Assembly (NCBI GenBank): GCA_045106955.1
Contig: JBGCFO010000009.1
Location: forward strand, 1-35,091
DNA: 35,091 nucleotides
Direction of reading: 5' to 3'
Source of the DNA: JBGCFO01 sp045106955
Lineage (GTDB): Bacteria; Pseudomonadota; Alphaproteobacteria; Rickettsiales; Rickettsiaceae
Shown: piece after piece, positions 25,213-33,721 of the stretch
Position numbering within the stretch: the stretch's first letter is position 1
Layout of the letters: each line of letters starts with the position of its first letter
The notes under the pieces: generated by a model
The model's database searches: none
The model's input: the letters and a program-made list of their open reading frames with translations, nothing else
What the model was told of the DNA's origin: nothing
Position numbers and translations under genes: made by a program

Positions 25213-26420
25213 TTAATGAAATTTTTAATCCAGCTATTTTCTAAGTTTTCTAATATGGTATTATGTTGATTTATTGCGGCAGATTCAGCAATGCCAATTA
25301 CAGAAGAATAAGAGCAGCTATTATATTCCTCTGATAAACCATCATATATTTGTGATTTTCCTATTCGTATTTGCTTGTCAAATACTTTTGCGGCCACTTC
25401 TTTGACCCCTCTCAAATTGGCTCCACCGCCAGTCAATACAAGTCGACGTGCTATTAAATTATCAACTTTTGCATTATCATATTGCTTTTTAACCGCATAC
25501 AATATTTCTTCCATTTTTTTGTTTATAACATGAGACAATTGATGCGTCGTAATAATTGAACGTTGTTCATATAAGTTATTAGGTTCAATTGTTTCAAAAT
25601 TAATTGGCTGATCTTTATCAAAACTTGATATTGATGCTTTACCGTATAATATTTTTAGTTTTTCTGCAGAATGCACATTGATAGCAAAATTCTTTGCTAT
25701 TTCATGCGTAATATCTAAACCTCCAAGATTAACATGGCCAGTATATATTAATTTATCATATGCAAATACTCCAAATGATGTAATTTTTGCCCCTATACTG
25801 ATTATTAAAGCTCCTAAGTCCTTTTCGTCTTTAGATAAACAAGCAATGCCTGATGCGTAAATGCTAAGCATTACTTTGGTAATTTGCAAATGACATTTGG
25901 CAAGGCAATTAGCTAAATTCGTTACAATGATCGAATCAACAGTAATTATATGCAATTGACAACTTAATTCTTTTCCACACATCCCTATTGGATCATCTAC
26001 AACATGTTCATTATTTATAATGAATTCTATGGGAATGTAATGAATAATATCATGACTTGTCTTTTTAAATTCACTTAGCATTCTTTGCATTAAGCGTTTA
26101 ACATCGGTCTTAGAGATAATATTATTAGATAACTTCATTGTATCATTAACATACCAAGACTTTGTTCCAAGGCCTGGAATCGCAATTATCACATCCTTGA
26201 TATTTTTGCCACATTGCTTTTCCAAGGTAAATATCACTTCCATGATACAATTTTCTAGCGCTTTAATATCTGTAATAAACCCAGAATTTAAACCTTTAGA
26301 ATAATTGAATGTCTGAGCCAATATATTGATATTACTTTTTTTATCAATATTAGCCACAATCCCTGAAATTTTATTTGTACCTAGATCTAAAGCGACACAG
26401 TTTGATTGTTTGTGTTTCAT
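25191..26420 (-). CDS. ftsA: Cell division protein FtsA
   Basis: FtsA is the actin-like protein that tethers FtsZ to the membrane. The 409-residue product has phosphate-1 motif VALDLGTNKISGIVA (from about residue 9), the 1C domain around GLNSGFITD and VVDDPIGMCG, adenosine motif LVLTGGGANLRGV, and a C-terminal amphipathic helix SWIKNFIKWFKTNI for membrane binding. Phosphate-2 is unusual: ISIGAKITS (from 207), where most FtsA proteins have VDIGGGTTD, so both Asp positions are Ser (S208, S215). ftsQ and ftsZ are not adjacent. It heads an operon with a barrel protein, a GT2 and rmuC, instead of the usual dcw cluster. Confidence 0.92.
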   Translation of the reverse strand: MKHKQSNCVALDLGTNKISGIVANIDKKSNINILAQTFNYSKGLNSGFITDIKALENCIMEVIFTLEKQCGKNIKDVIIAIPGLGTKSWYVNDTMKLSNNIISKTDVKRLMQRMLSEFKKTSHDIIHYIPIEFIINNEHVVDDPIGMCGKELSCQLHIITVDSIIVTNLANCLAKCHLQITKVMLSIYASGIACLSKDEKDLGALIISIGAKITSFGVFAYDKLIYTGHVNLGGLDITHEIAKNFAINVHSAEKLKILYGKASISSFDKDQPINFETIEPNNLYEQRSIITTHQLSHVINKKMEEILYAVKKQYDNAKVDNLIARRLVLTGGGANLRGVKEVAAKVFDKQIRIGKSQIYDGLSEEYNSCSYSSVIGIAESAAINQHNTILENLENSWIKNFIKWFKTNI

Positions 26421-26639
26421 ATATCAAATATCTCACGCTATTTTTTTACCGATTCAGTCTAATGGTAAATATAAAATTGTGCAAGTTTAGTTATCAGCGA
26501 GCCTGATTATTTGGATTGCAATATAATCACATTAATTATAAAATGAATCATTCTGCAGCTGTTAAATTTAGGATTTGAATAGTATTAGAACTAATTTGGT
26601 TCATACAAAATTTCAATTAATTAAACTTTAAGGTGTAAT

Positions 26640-28388
26640 ATGAAAAAAGTTTCAACTCAGGGACAAGAAGAAAAGCTTCTATTAGCTAGAGCAAATATTC
26701 AAGATCGAAACGACTATAACAACCAAGGAGCAAATACTGGCTTGAATCATACTTCAAACGTTGTCGATAGAGTAAATATTTCAAGTAATAATAGTGTTAA
26801 TAATACTTATTTATCTTTGTATAAAAATACTGTAACATCATTATCAATACCATTGAATACTGATGTCATGCAAATACCATCAACCCTTCCAAGAACACAC
26901 CAAAACTATTGGCCATTAGTATCTGATCAATTACTTAAAGAAATTCAAGATATATTTAGATCCCCAAATAGTAGCCCAGAAAGTAAAAATGCTTGCATAC
27001 TTGCTATATTAGATTCAATAAATGGAGATCAAAGTGAATATACTTTAGATAAGATTTTTGCTAAGATAGAAAATGCTGTTGCACATCAATTTAACGATTA
27101 TGATCGTGATTTTGCTCTAAATACAATCGATCATATACTTGCAGATGAAAAATATTTTGTAGCATTATTGGTATTATCGAGTTATCAAGACCCTACTGCA
27201 GTAGCAGATCTAATTAAATCAAGCAAAGGTCGTGCATTAGGTATTTTAGACAAATTTATTGCAAGTGGTCATTTACTTGATGAAAAAACAATTCAAAGCC
27301 TAGATTATGCAATGAAAAATGATCTAGAAGAGAATTTGCATTTTATTGTCTGTGTATTTATGAATGTTTCTCAAAAGGGTTTATCATTGCCTAAATTGGT
27401 ACTAATGAACATCGCTCATTATTGTATATATAAATCAGATGATCCAAGCGTTATTGCTAAAGCTGCCATGACATTGTTTTTGAATATGACATCAGAATTG
27501 TTTTTGAATATGACATCAGAAGATAGTAAAGGATTGAATTCTGCGCGCGAATCTTTATCGCTTATGTTGCTACGTCCAATTCAATTTGATATAGATACAA
27601 AACCAATACCGGCAGAATTAGCTATCAACATCTTGTTAGAAGATGCTCAAAATTCTGATGTTGAATTTTCAAGCATGACAATACAATATTTACTCTCTGC
27701 GATAAAAAACTGTATAGCTCAATCTGAGCAAGGTAGGTTAGGTAGTAAGGATTTTGAAGAAAGAAGATTTATAGATGTAGCTTGCTTAGTTTTACTTTAT
27801 GCTAAGATGGATCAAGAACTTGTTAGTTACATGATAGGTCAGTTGAATGAAATATTGGGCGAAACTATCAATGTGCCATATGATGTGCATCAATTAATAG
27901 AAAAAGTTATATTAAGCCGCGCAGAATTACTGCATTTATCATTATTTGAATCTTTGAAAAAAGATCTAGGTAATATGCTTTCTATAGTTGAGCGTTCTCA
28001 ATTAACAGAACGAGCATTTAATTCTATACTTACAACATTAAATAGTATGCGTAATTTACCAGAAGATCAGCAAGATACTATCATTGCTCTAGCAATATTG
28101 ATATGCGCGCAAAATAATCAATGCCATAATCATCATCCGCCGCGTGAATTGATATGCAAGATATTTGATATATGTCAAAATACAACTAATTCTAGTGTTA
28201 TTCGTAATTTAACATTATTTATCCATATTATATATAATGCTGGCTATCAACTTAGCTCCAAAGAGATTGAAATCATACCAGCATTATATAAAAGTATTGA
28301 TGAATGCTGTTCTTCTTTAGAGCAAAACGAGCAATCTGATCTCAAAGAAATACTAGCAGAGCTAATGAATCAAACATTGCAAATATAA
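26640..28388 (+). CDS. Orphan alpha-helical-repeat protein, effector-like
   Basis: The 582-residue product is not recognised. Residues 1-80 are polar, Asn/Gln/Ser-rich and probably disordered. From about 85 the sequence is nearly all amphipathic helices of HEAT/ARM-like spacing (for example AAMTLFLNMTSE, IDVACLVLLYAKMD, DTIIALAILICAQN). No signal peptide or membrane helix is present. A 24-bp tandem duplication (27474-27521) doubles LFLNMTSE. The start ATG follows aaggtg. It diverges from ftsA across 219 bp and is followed 11 bp later by the TlpA-like gene. Inference: a helical-solenoid scaffold, possibly a secreted effector; a cytosolic housekeeping role is not excluded. Confidence 0.8.
   Translation: MKKVSTQGQEEKLLLARANIQDRNDYNNQGANTGLNHTSNVVDRVNISSNNSVNNTYLSLYKNTVTSLSIPLNTDVMQIPSTLPRTHQNYWPLVSDQLLKEIQDIFRSPNSSPESKNACILAILDSINGDQSEYTLDKIFAKIENAVAHQFNDYDRDFALNTIDHILADEKYFVALLVLSSYQDPTAVADLIKSSKGRALGILDKFIASGHLLDEKTIQSLDYAMKNDLEENLHFIVCVFMNVSQKGLSLPKLVLMNIAHYCIYKSDDPSVIAKAAMTLFLNMTSELFLNMTSEDSKGLNSARESLSLMLLRPIQFDIDTKPIPAELAINILLEDAQNSDVEFSSMTIQYLLSAIKNCIAQSEQGRLGSKDFEERRFIDVACLVLLYAKMDQELVSYMIGQLNEILGETINVPYDVHQLIEKVILSRAELLHLSLFESLKKDLGNMLSIVERSQLTERAFNSILTTLNSMRNLPEDQQDTIIALAILICAQNNQCHNHHPPRELICKIFDICQNTTNSSVIRNLTLFIHIIYNAGYQLSSKEIEIIPALYKSIDECCSSLEQNEQSDLKEILAELMNQTLQI
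27474..27521 (+). repeat. Exact 24-bp tandem duplication
   Basis: Two identical 24-bp units (27474-27497 and 27498-27521) encode LFLNMTSE twice in frame. With no mismatch, the duplication is recent or maintained. It would add about two helical turns to one helix of the solenoid. Confidence 0.9.
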
Positions 28389-28399
28389 TTAATTGAACT

Positions 28400-29047
28400 A
28401 TGTTAGTTAGAGCTATCTGTATGACACTTAGCTTACTTAGCTTTTTTATAACTTTAACTAAAGTATCCTTTGCATATCAAAATCATAGCATTTATGATCA
28501 AGATATTCCTGATGAGATAGCGTTTTTTGATATAGATCATAATCGTCATTTTTTAGAACAGTTTGATGATAAGACAATTCTGCTCAGTTTTTGGGCTAGT
28601 TGGTGTTCATCATGTTTAAGTGAAATTAATAACTTAGATAATTTGCAAAAAGATTTTCGCAAATTACCATTTCAAGTGATTGCAATATCTGAGGATTTTA
28701 AAGATGTAGAAATTGTAAAAAGTTATTTCCAACATCATGATATTAAATATTTGAGGATATATTATGATTATAAAAATGCTTTATTTAAATCTTTTTCAGT
28801 TGCAGGATTGCCTACAAGTTTTTTGATTAATACCAATGGCAAGATTGTTGAAATATTTACAGGTAATACTAATTGGAATGATGATGATATTAGGGAAATA
28901 ATTCTATCTCACATGAATGGTAATTATAGCTTACCTCGTAATAGCCATAAAACATTGTTGATTAATCAAAATGTAAAATCTTTATTGACAGTTCCAAAAA
29001 ATAGTGCAAATCAAGATCAAATAGATGATAATACAATTGAAAAATAA
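28400..29047 (+). CDS. TlpA/ResA-like periplasmic thioredoxin
   Basis: The 215-residue protein has an N-terminal signal or membrane segment (about 5-25) and a thioredoxin fold of the TlpA/ResA/DsbE group: FWASWCSSCLSEI with the active site C69-S-S-C72 and cis-proline motif GLPTSFLIN near residue 137. Such proteins reduce disulfides in the periplasm, typically for cytochrome c maturation or copper insertion into cytochrome oxidase. The central dipeptide SS, in place of the common CxPC, is unusual. A polar C-terminal tail of about 40 residues is not conserved. It lies between the helical-repeat gene (11 bp upstream) and the S49 peptidase gene (29 bp downstream). Confidence 0.85.
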   Translation: MLVRAICMTLSLLSFFITLTKVSFAYQNHSIYDQDIPDEIAFFDIDHNRHFLEQFDDKTILLSFWASWCSSCLSEINNLDNLQKDFRKLPFQVIAISEDFKDVEIVKSYFQHHDIKYLRIYYDYKNALFKSFSVAGLPTSFLINTNGKIVEIFTGNTNWNDDDIREIILSHMNGNYSLPRNSHKTLLINQNVKSLLTVPKNSANQDQIDDNTIEK

Positions 29048-29076
29048 TTAAAATACGATCACTGTTAAGTAAGGAT

Positions 29077-30000
29077 ATGGGAAAAAACAATAAATTATCT
29101 GTAGTAGTTGCAGAAAAGAGAGAAAATATAAAAACTATAAGTAAAATACAACAATTTTGCTCATCATTTATACCATCAAAATTTAAAAACAAACCTGTAG
29201 TAGCTGTTATTAGACTTAATGGCGCCATTGGAAACGTTGGTCAATTTAAACAAGGTGAGTTAAGCATAGAATCTATGAATGAATTAATTGAGAAAGCGTT
29301 TAAATTACCTAATCTTAATTTTGTATGTTTATCTATCAACTCTCCTGGTGGATCCCCTGTACAATCAGAATTAATAGCGAATCGTATCATTATGCTCTCT
29401 AAAGAGAAAAAAATACCAGTATATAGTTTTGTTGAAGATGTAGCTGCATCTGGTGGATATTGGCTGGCATGTGCTGCAAAAAAAATATACGCATCTAAAA
29501 GTTCAATAATTGGCAGTATTGGAGTTGTATCTAGCGGATTTGGTTTTCAAGATGCTATAAAAAAATTTGGAATAGAAAGAAGAGTGCATACTGTAGGAAA
29601 AAATAAATCCGTATTAGATCCTTTTTCTCCATTGAAAGAAGATGACGTAAAAATTGTTAAAAAAATTCAAACGCAAATATATCAACATTTTGTAGATTAC
29701 GTTAAATCTCGTCGTGTAGGAAGGTTGACACAAGATGATGATATATTATTTAATGGCGAATTTTGGTCTGGAGAAAGCGCTGTAGATTTTGGCTTGATTG
29801 ACGGCATCGATAATATGTATAATTTTATTTATGAAGAATTTGGAAATAATGTCAAAATTGAATATATTGGGCATAAAAAATCTTGGATTAAGAAAAAATT
29901 TGGTATTACACATAACATAAGCATTGATCCAGAATCTATTAAATCCTTATCAAAATCTATTAGAGAAGATTTAATAGACAATAGATTTAATATTCATTAA
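29077..30000 (+). CDS. S49-family signal peptide peptidase (SppA/SohB-like)
   Basis: This 307-residue serine/lysine-dyad protease belongs to the short SppA family, which degrades signal peptide remnants or membrane proteins. Visible signatures are VVAVIRLNGAIG, LSINSPGGSPVQSE, DVAASGGYWLACAA with the nucleophile S125, and SIIGSIGVV. K177 in VGKNKSVLDPF aligns with the general-base Lys of Bacillus SppA. No clear N-terminal membrane helix is present, unlike most relatives, so it may be peripheral. gltX follows by 33 bp. Confidence 0.9.
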   Translation: MGKNNKLSVVVAEKRENIKTISKIQQFCSSFIPSKFKNKPVVAVIRLNGAIGNVGQFKQGELSIESMNELIEKAFKLPNLNFVCLSINSPGGSPVQSELIANRIIMLSKEKKIPVYSFVEDVAASGGYWLACAAKKIYASKSSIIGSIGVVSSGFGFQDAIKKFGIERRVHTVGKNKSVLDPFSPLKEDDVKIVKKIQTQIYQHFVDYVKSRRVGRLTQDDDILFNGEFWSGESAVDFGLIDGIDNMYNFIYEEFGNNVKIEYIGHKKSWIKKKFGITHNISIDPESIKSLSKSIREDLIDNRFNIH

Positions 30001-30033
30001 CATTAATGTTAATTATATAGATATAACATCGTC

Positions 30034-31371
30034 ATGAATAAAGTGATAACAAGATTTGCACCGTCGCCTACTGGACATCTTCATGTAGGCAATATACGAA
30101 CTGCTTTAATTAACTGGGTATACGCAAAGCATCATTCTGGAATTTGCTATTTACGTTTTGATGATACTGATAAGTTACGTAATAAACAAGAATATAAGGA
30201 CTCAATATTGAATGATCTATCTTGGTTAGAATTGATTCCAGATCAAATATTTGCTCAATCTACTCGTTTAGATAAATATAATGAGGCTATGCAATATCTA
30301 ATTAGCATAGGTAGATTATATCCATGTTTTGAAAGTACTCAGGAATTAGATCTAAAAAGAAAATGGCAAATTTCTAATGGCAAACCACCTATGTATGACC
30401 GTAGTGCGTTAAAGTTGTCGGAAGCTCAAATTCAAGATTTGATTGATCAAGGCAAAAAACCTCATTACAGATTTCTAATTAAAGATGAATCAGTTATTTG
30501 GAATGATCTAGTTAAAGGTGAAGTTCATTACCAAGGTAAACATCTAAACGATCCAATTATCGTCAGACAGGATGGCAGCATGACTTATATGCTTTGCTCA
30601 ACAGTAGATGATATAGAATATGGCATTACAGATGTCATTAGGGGAGAAGACCACGTTACTAATACTGCAATTCAAATTCAGATGTTTCAAGCAATGTATG
30701 GCGCTCAACCTCCAAATTTTGGTCATATAGGTCTTATTAAAAGCAAGGAAGAGAAAATCTCAAAGCGCATCGGTGGATTTGAAATATCTCAATTACGTGA
30801 TTCATTAGGATTAGAACCAATGGCAATTAATAGTTTGCTATGTTTAATTGGATCATCAAAATCTATGAAGTATTTCAAAAATATGCAAGATTTAGTAGCA
30901 GATTTTAATATTGAAAGCTTATCAAATAGTACAGTGCTATATTGTCAAAAAGATTTGGAGCAATTAAATCATAAGCTATTAATACATTTAGATTTTGATC
31001 AAGTGAAGGATAAAATTTATGCGATGGGTTTAAATGAAATTGATGAGCAATTCTGGCTTGCTGTTAGACCAAATCTACAAAAATTATCGGAAATAAAAAT
31101 ATGGTGGAAAGCTTGCCATGAGCCAAATAAGCTAGGTATTCAAGATAAGGATTTATTGAATATTGCTGCTAAACTATTCCCCAATGGTACAATAGATGAA
31201 AATACTTGGAAAATATGGACAACTATTATTTCTAGGGAAACAGGAAAGAGTGGTAAAGATTTATTTTTACCACTAAGGATTGCCTTAACCGGAATGCAAC
31301 ATGGACCAGAATTAAAAAATATATTACCGTTGCTTTCAAAAGAGGAGATCATATCAAGATTAATTAGGTAG
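30034..31371 (+). CDS. gltX: Glutamyl-tRNA synthetase
   Basis: The enzyme charges tRNA-Glu, and in alphaproteobacteria lacking GlnRS one of two paralogues also mischarges tRNA-Gln for the GatCAB pathway. The 445-residue protein has the class I HIGH-type motif in APSPTGHLHVGN (9-20) and the KMSKS equivalent KISKR (241-245). Rickettsiales normally carry two gltX genes; which paralogue this is, and whether it is discriminating, cannot be told here. The stop is 4 bp before the lipA start. A tRNA-Glu gene lies about 1.4 kb downstream. Confidence 0.95.
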   Translation: MNKVITRFAPSPTGHLHVGNIRTALINWVYAKHHSGICYLRFDDTDKLRNKQEYKDSILNDLSWLELIPDQIFAQSTRLDKYNEAMQYLISIGRLYPCFESTQELDLKRKWQISNGKPPMYDRSALKLSEAQIQDLIDQGKKPHYRFLIKDESVIWNDLVKGEVHYQGKHLNDPIIVRQDGSMTYMLCSTVDDIEYGITDVIRGEDHVTNTAIQIQMFQAMYGAQPPNFGHIGLIKSKEEKISKRIGGFEISQLRDSLGLEPMAINSLLCLIGSSKSMKYFKNMQDLVADFNIESLSNSTVLYCQKDLEQLNHKLLIHLDFDQVKDKIYAMGLNEIDEQFWLAVRPNLQKLSEIKIWWKACHEPNKLGIQDKDLLNIAAKLFPNGTIDENTWKIWTTIISRETGKSGKDLFLPLRIALTGMQHGPELKNILPLLSKEEIISRLIR

Positions 31372-31375
31372 TGCG

Positions 31376-32290
31376 ATGGATATTATAAAAAAAGAGAATC
31401 AAAAAATATTAAAGAAGCCTGATTGGATTAGAGTTAAAGCGCCTAATTCTAAAGAGTATTTTGAGACTAAAGCAATTATGCAAACAGAGCAACTCCACAC
31501 TGTTTGCGAGGAGGCTGCATGCCCAAATATAGGAGAATGCTGGAAGAAGAAACATGCTACATTTATTATTCTTGGTGATATATGCACAAGAGCTTGTGCT
31601 TTTTGTAATATCAAAACGGGTAAGCCAAGGGCTGTAGACGTCTCTGAACCAATACGTCTTGCTCTTGCAGCTAAAAAATTAGGATTACGTCATATAGTAA
31701 TTACATCAGTAGATCGCGATGACTTAAAAGATGGAGGAGCCCTGCATTTTGCACAATGTATAGAAGAAATTCGCAAATCATCTCCAGACACTACGATAGA
31801 GGTACTTACGCCTGATTTTTTAAAAAAGGATGGTGCAGAGCAAATTATAGTAAAAGCTAAACCCGATGTATTCAATCACAATATTGAAACAGTACCATCT
31901 CTTTACAGAGAAATTAGGCCTGGTGCTAGGTATTACCAATCTCTCAATTTATTACATAATGTCAAAAATTCAGATTCAACAATTTTTACTAAATCTGGCA
32001 TGATGGTAGGTTTGGGAGAAACTAATAAGGAAATACTACAAGTCATGGATGATTTGCGATCTGCAGGAGTTGATTTTTTAACTATTGGTCAATATTTACA
32101 ACCAACCCCTAAACATGCTTCTGTGAAGAGATTTATGCGCCCAGAGGAATTTCAGCAACTTGAAGACATTGCAAAAGCAAAAGGATTTTCTATGGTTTCT
32201 GCAAGTCCTATGACGCGTTCATCTTATCATGCAGAAGATGGTTTTAAGCAATTAAGGAAGAATGCATCAAATTTAAATCTTTGCGCCTAA
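31376..32290 (+). CDS. lipA: Lipoyl synthase
   Basis: LipA is a radical-SAM enzyme that inserts two sulfurs into octanoyl-carrier proteins to make lipoyl groups for pyruvate and 2-oxoglutarate dehydrogenases. The 304-residue product has both cluster motifs: the auxiliary cluster C44, C49, C55 (CEEAACPNIGEC) and the radical-SAM CxxxCxxC at C70, C74, C77 (CTRACAFC). The C-terminal RSSYHAEDGF includes the Ser that ligates the auxiliary cluster in known structures. It is coupled to gltX upstream and overlaps the RatA/COQ10 gene downstream by up to 10 bp. Confidence 0.97.
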   Translation: MDIIKKENQKILKKPDWIRVKAPNSKEYFETKAIMQTEQLHTVCEEAACPNIGECWKKKHATFIILGDICTRACAFCNIKTGKPRAVDVSEPIRLALAAKKLGLRHIVITSVDRDDLKDGGALHFAQCIEEIRKSSPDTTIEVLTPDFLKKDGAEQIIVKAKPDVFNHNIETVPSLYREIRPGARYYQSLNLLHNVKNSDSTIFTKSGMMVGLGETNKEILQVMDDLRSAGVDFLTIGQYLQPTPKHASVKRFMRPEEFQQLEDIAKAKGFSMVSASPMTRSSYHAEDGFKQLRKNASNLNLCA

Positions 32291-32745
32291 CTGTGCCTAA
32301 ATTCAATACCAGCAAAAATTTACCATATCAAGCAAAGGATTTATTCGATTTGGTCCTTGATATCGAATCATATCCTGAATTTTTACCATGGTGTAATGGC
32401 GCTAGAATTATATCAAAGAATGATGATCAAATTACAGCAGAACTGCAAATTAAATATAAATATCTAAGTTTTGATTATATTTCCAATGTTAAATATCATG
32501 AATTAGATGGTAATTATGAGATTCATGTGCAATCGAAAAGTTATTTATTTAAATATCTAAAAAATTCTTGGCAAATTAAGCAAATGAATGAATTTTCCTC
32601 TATAAATTTTGATATTGATTTTGATGTAAAATCAAAAATGCTCAGTAAATTGATAAAAATATTTTTTTCTTATGTAGCAGATACTATGATAAATAGTTTT
32701 GAAAAACGCGCAAAGCAATTATTTGGGAAGGTCGATAAAGATTAG
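32281..32745 (+). CDS. RatA/COQ10-type SRPBCC (START-like) protein
   Basis: The 154-residue protein has the family opening LFDLVLDIESYPEFLPWCNGARI and a later SINFDIDFDVKSKMLSKLI, typical of the COQ10/RatA group of START-fold proteins. Mitochondrial COQ10 binds ubiquinone; E. coli RatA has been reported to block ribosome subunit joining. The respiratory role is more likely in this lineage, since the gene often follows lipA in alphaproteobacteria. The start is uncertain: TTG at 32281 overlaps lipA, and GTG at 32293 gives a protein 4 residues shorter. No ATG is available before the conserved block. Confidence 0.85.
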   Translation: MRLTVPKFNTSKNLPYQAKDLFDLVLDIESYPEFLPWCNGARIISKNDDQITAELQIKYKYLSFDYISNVKYHELDGNYEIHVQSKSYLFKYLKNSWQIKQMNEFSSINFDIDFDVKSKMLSKLIKIFFSYVADTMINSFEKRAKQLFGKVDKD

Positions 32746-32773
32746 CTAAGAGAATAGTCGTTATTTAAATCAA

Positions 32774-32848
32774 TGGTGACCCCTACGGGATTCGAACCCG
32801 TGTTCCCACCGTGAAAGGGTGGTGTCCTAACCGTTAGACGAAGGGGCC
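32774..32848 (-). tRNA. tRNA-Glu (anticodon UUC)
   Basis: The minus strand folds into a complete cloverleaf: acceptor stem GGCCCCT / AGGGGTC (one G-T pair), anticodon stem CCACC / GGTGG with loop CTTTCAC, T-arm ACGGG TTCGAAT CCCGT, and an encoded CCA end (32774-32776). The anticodon TTC reads GAA and GAG. The T-loop TTCGAAT is canonical. It has its own promoter upstream (32862-32889) and is convergent with the RatA gene. Confidence 0.97.
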
Positions 32849-32861
32849 ACACAAACATTAC

Positions 32862-32889
32862 TTATTACATAAAACTAAAGATTTTGCAA
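32862..32889 (-). promoter_or_regulatory. Promoter of tRNA-Glu
   Basis: On the minus strand, TTGCAA (32889-32884), 16 bp, TAATAA (32867-32862), ending 13 nt before the tRNA 5' end. The same TTGCAA-16 bp arrangement is seen before the BI-1 gene. Confidence 0.45.
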
Positions 32890-32930
32890 GTCATAAATTG
32901 ATTTTGTTAAGATCTTTAATTCAAAAGAGC

Positions 32931-32958
32931 TTGAATATCGATAGATTTTGTATATTAT
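32931..32958 (+). promoter_or_regulatory. Promoter of rplY-pth
   Basis: TTGAAT (32931-32936), 16 bp, TATTAT (32953-32958) lies about 95 bp upstream of the rplY ATG. The leader between is AT-rich, with no attenuator-like hairpin seen. Confidence 0.4.
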
Positions 32959-33051
32959 ATTAGCTATACTTTACCTGTAGAATTAGTTCTAAATAGAGAG
33001 TTTTTCTATGTGGCTAATTGGTTATAAATATAATATCTTTAACTTACCATA

Positions 33052-33690
33052 ATGAATGTCATGACTCATGAAGTTGAATTAGAAGCAATAATAAGAAATA
33101 AATTTAGCACTGGCCCTGCTCGTGCAATTCGTAGATTAGGAATGGTGCCAGCCATAATTTATGGACATGGAAAAGAAAATGTTGCAATCACAATCGAAGA
33201 AAAAGAAATTAATAAATTATACAAACAACCTCAGTTTATCACTAGAGTAATAAATTTTAAGATTGGCAATAAGAAACACAAAGTACTACCCAAAGCTATT
33301 GAGCTACATCCTATAACAGAGCTTGTACGTCATGTTGATTTTATTTTCGTCAACGACAAAAAGGGTGGTATGCAAAAAATGATGGTGCCTATAGTATTTG
33401 AAGGACGTTCTAAATCAATTGGATTAAAACGTGGAGGTTATCTCAATATCATCAAACGTCAAATATTAATTTCTTGCAGGGCGGATTCATTACTACAAAA
33501 GATTTCCGTAGATATTTCTAATATGCAAGTTGGTCAAGCAATTAAATTTGAGGATTTAGATTTGCCAGAAGGTGTAACCGTTCTAGAGAAACCTGGATTT
33601 ATAGCAACAATGCTTGGAAGTAAGCTAAAAACTACAGATGAAACTTCTGAAGATGAAGCCAAAGAAAGTGAAGCCGCTGATGAAAAATAA
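33052..33690 (+). CDS. rplY: 50S ribosomal protein L25, Ctc/TL5 form
   Basis: L25 binds 5S rRNA. The 212-residue product is the long Ctc/TL5 type: the N-terminal 5S-binding domain (ATIRNK-like EAIIRNKFSTGPARAIRRLG, then VPAIIYGHGKENVAI) and a C-terminal beta domain ending VTVLEKPGFIATMLG. An acidic tail follows (EDEAKESEAADEK). A second ATG at 33061 (MTHEVELEA) is an equally possible start. pth follows by 31 bp, the usual rplY-pth operon. Confidence 0.95.
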   Translation: MNVMTHEVELEAIIRNKFSTGPARAIRRLGMVPAIIYGHGKENVAITIEEKEINKLYKQPQFITRVINFKIGNKKHKVLPKAIELHPITELVRHVDFIFVNDKKGGMQKMMVPIVFEGRSKSIGLKRGGYLNIIKRQILISCRADSLLQKISVDISNMQVGQAIKFEDLDLPEGVTVLEKPGFIATMLGSKLKTTDETSEDEAKESEAADEK

Positions 33691-33721
33691 TATACTAAAT
33701 ATTTAGTCTATTATTGTTAAC

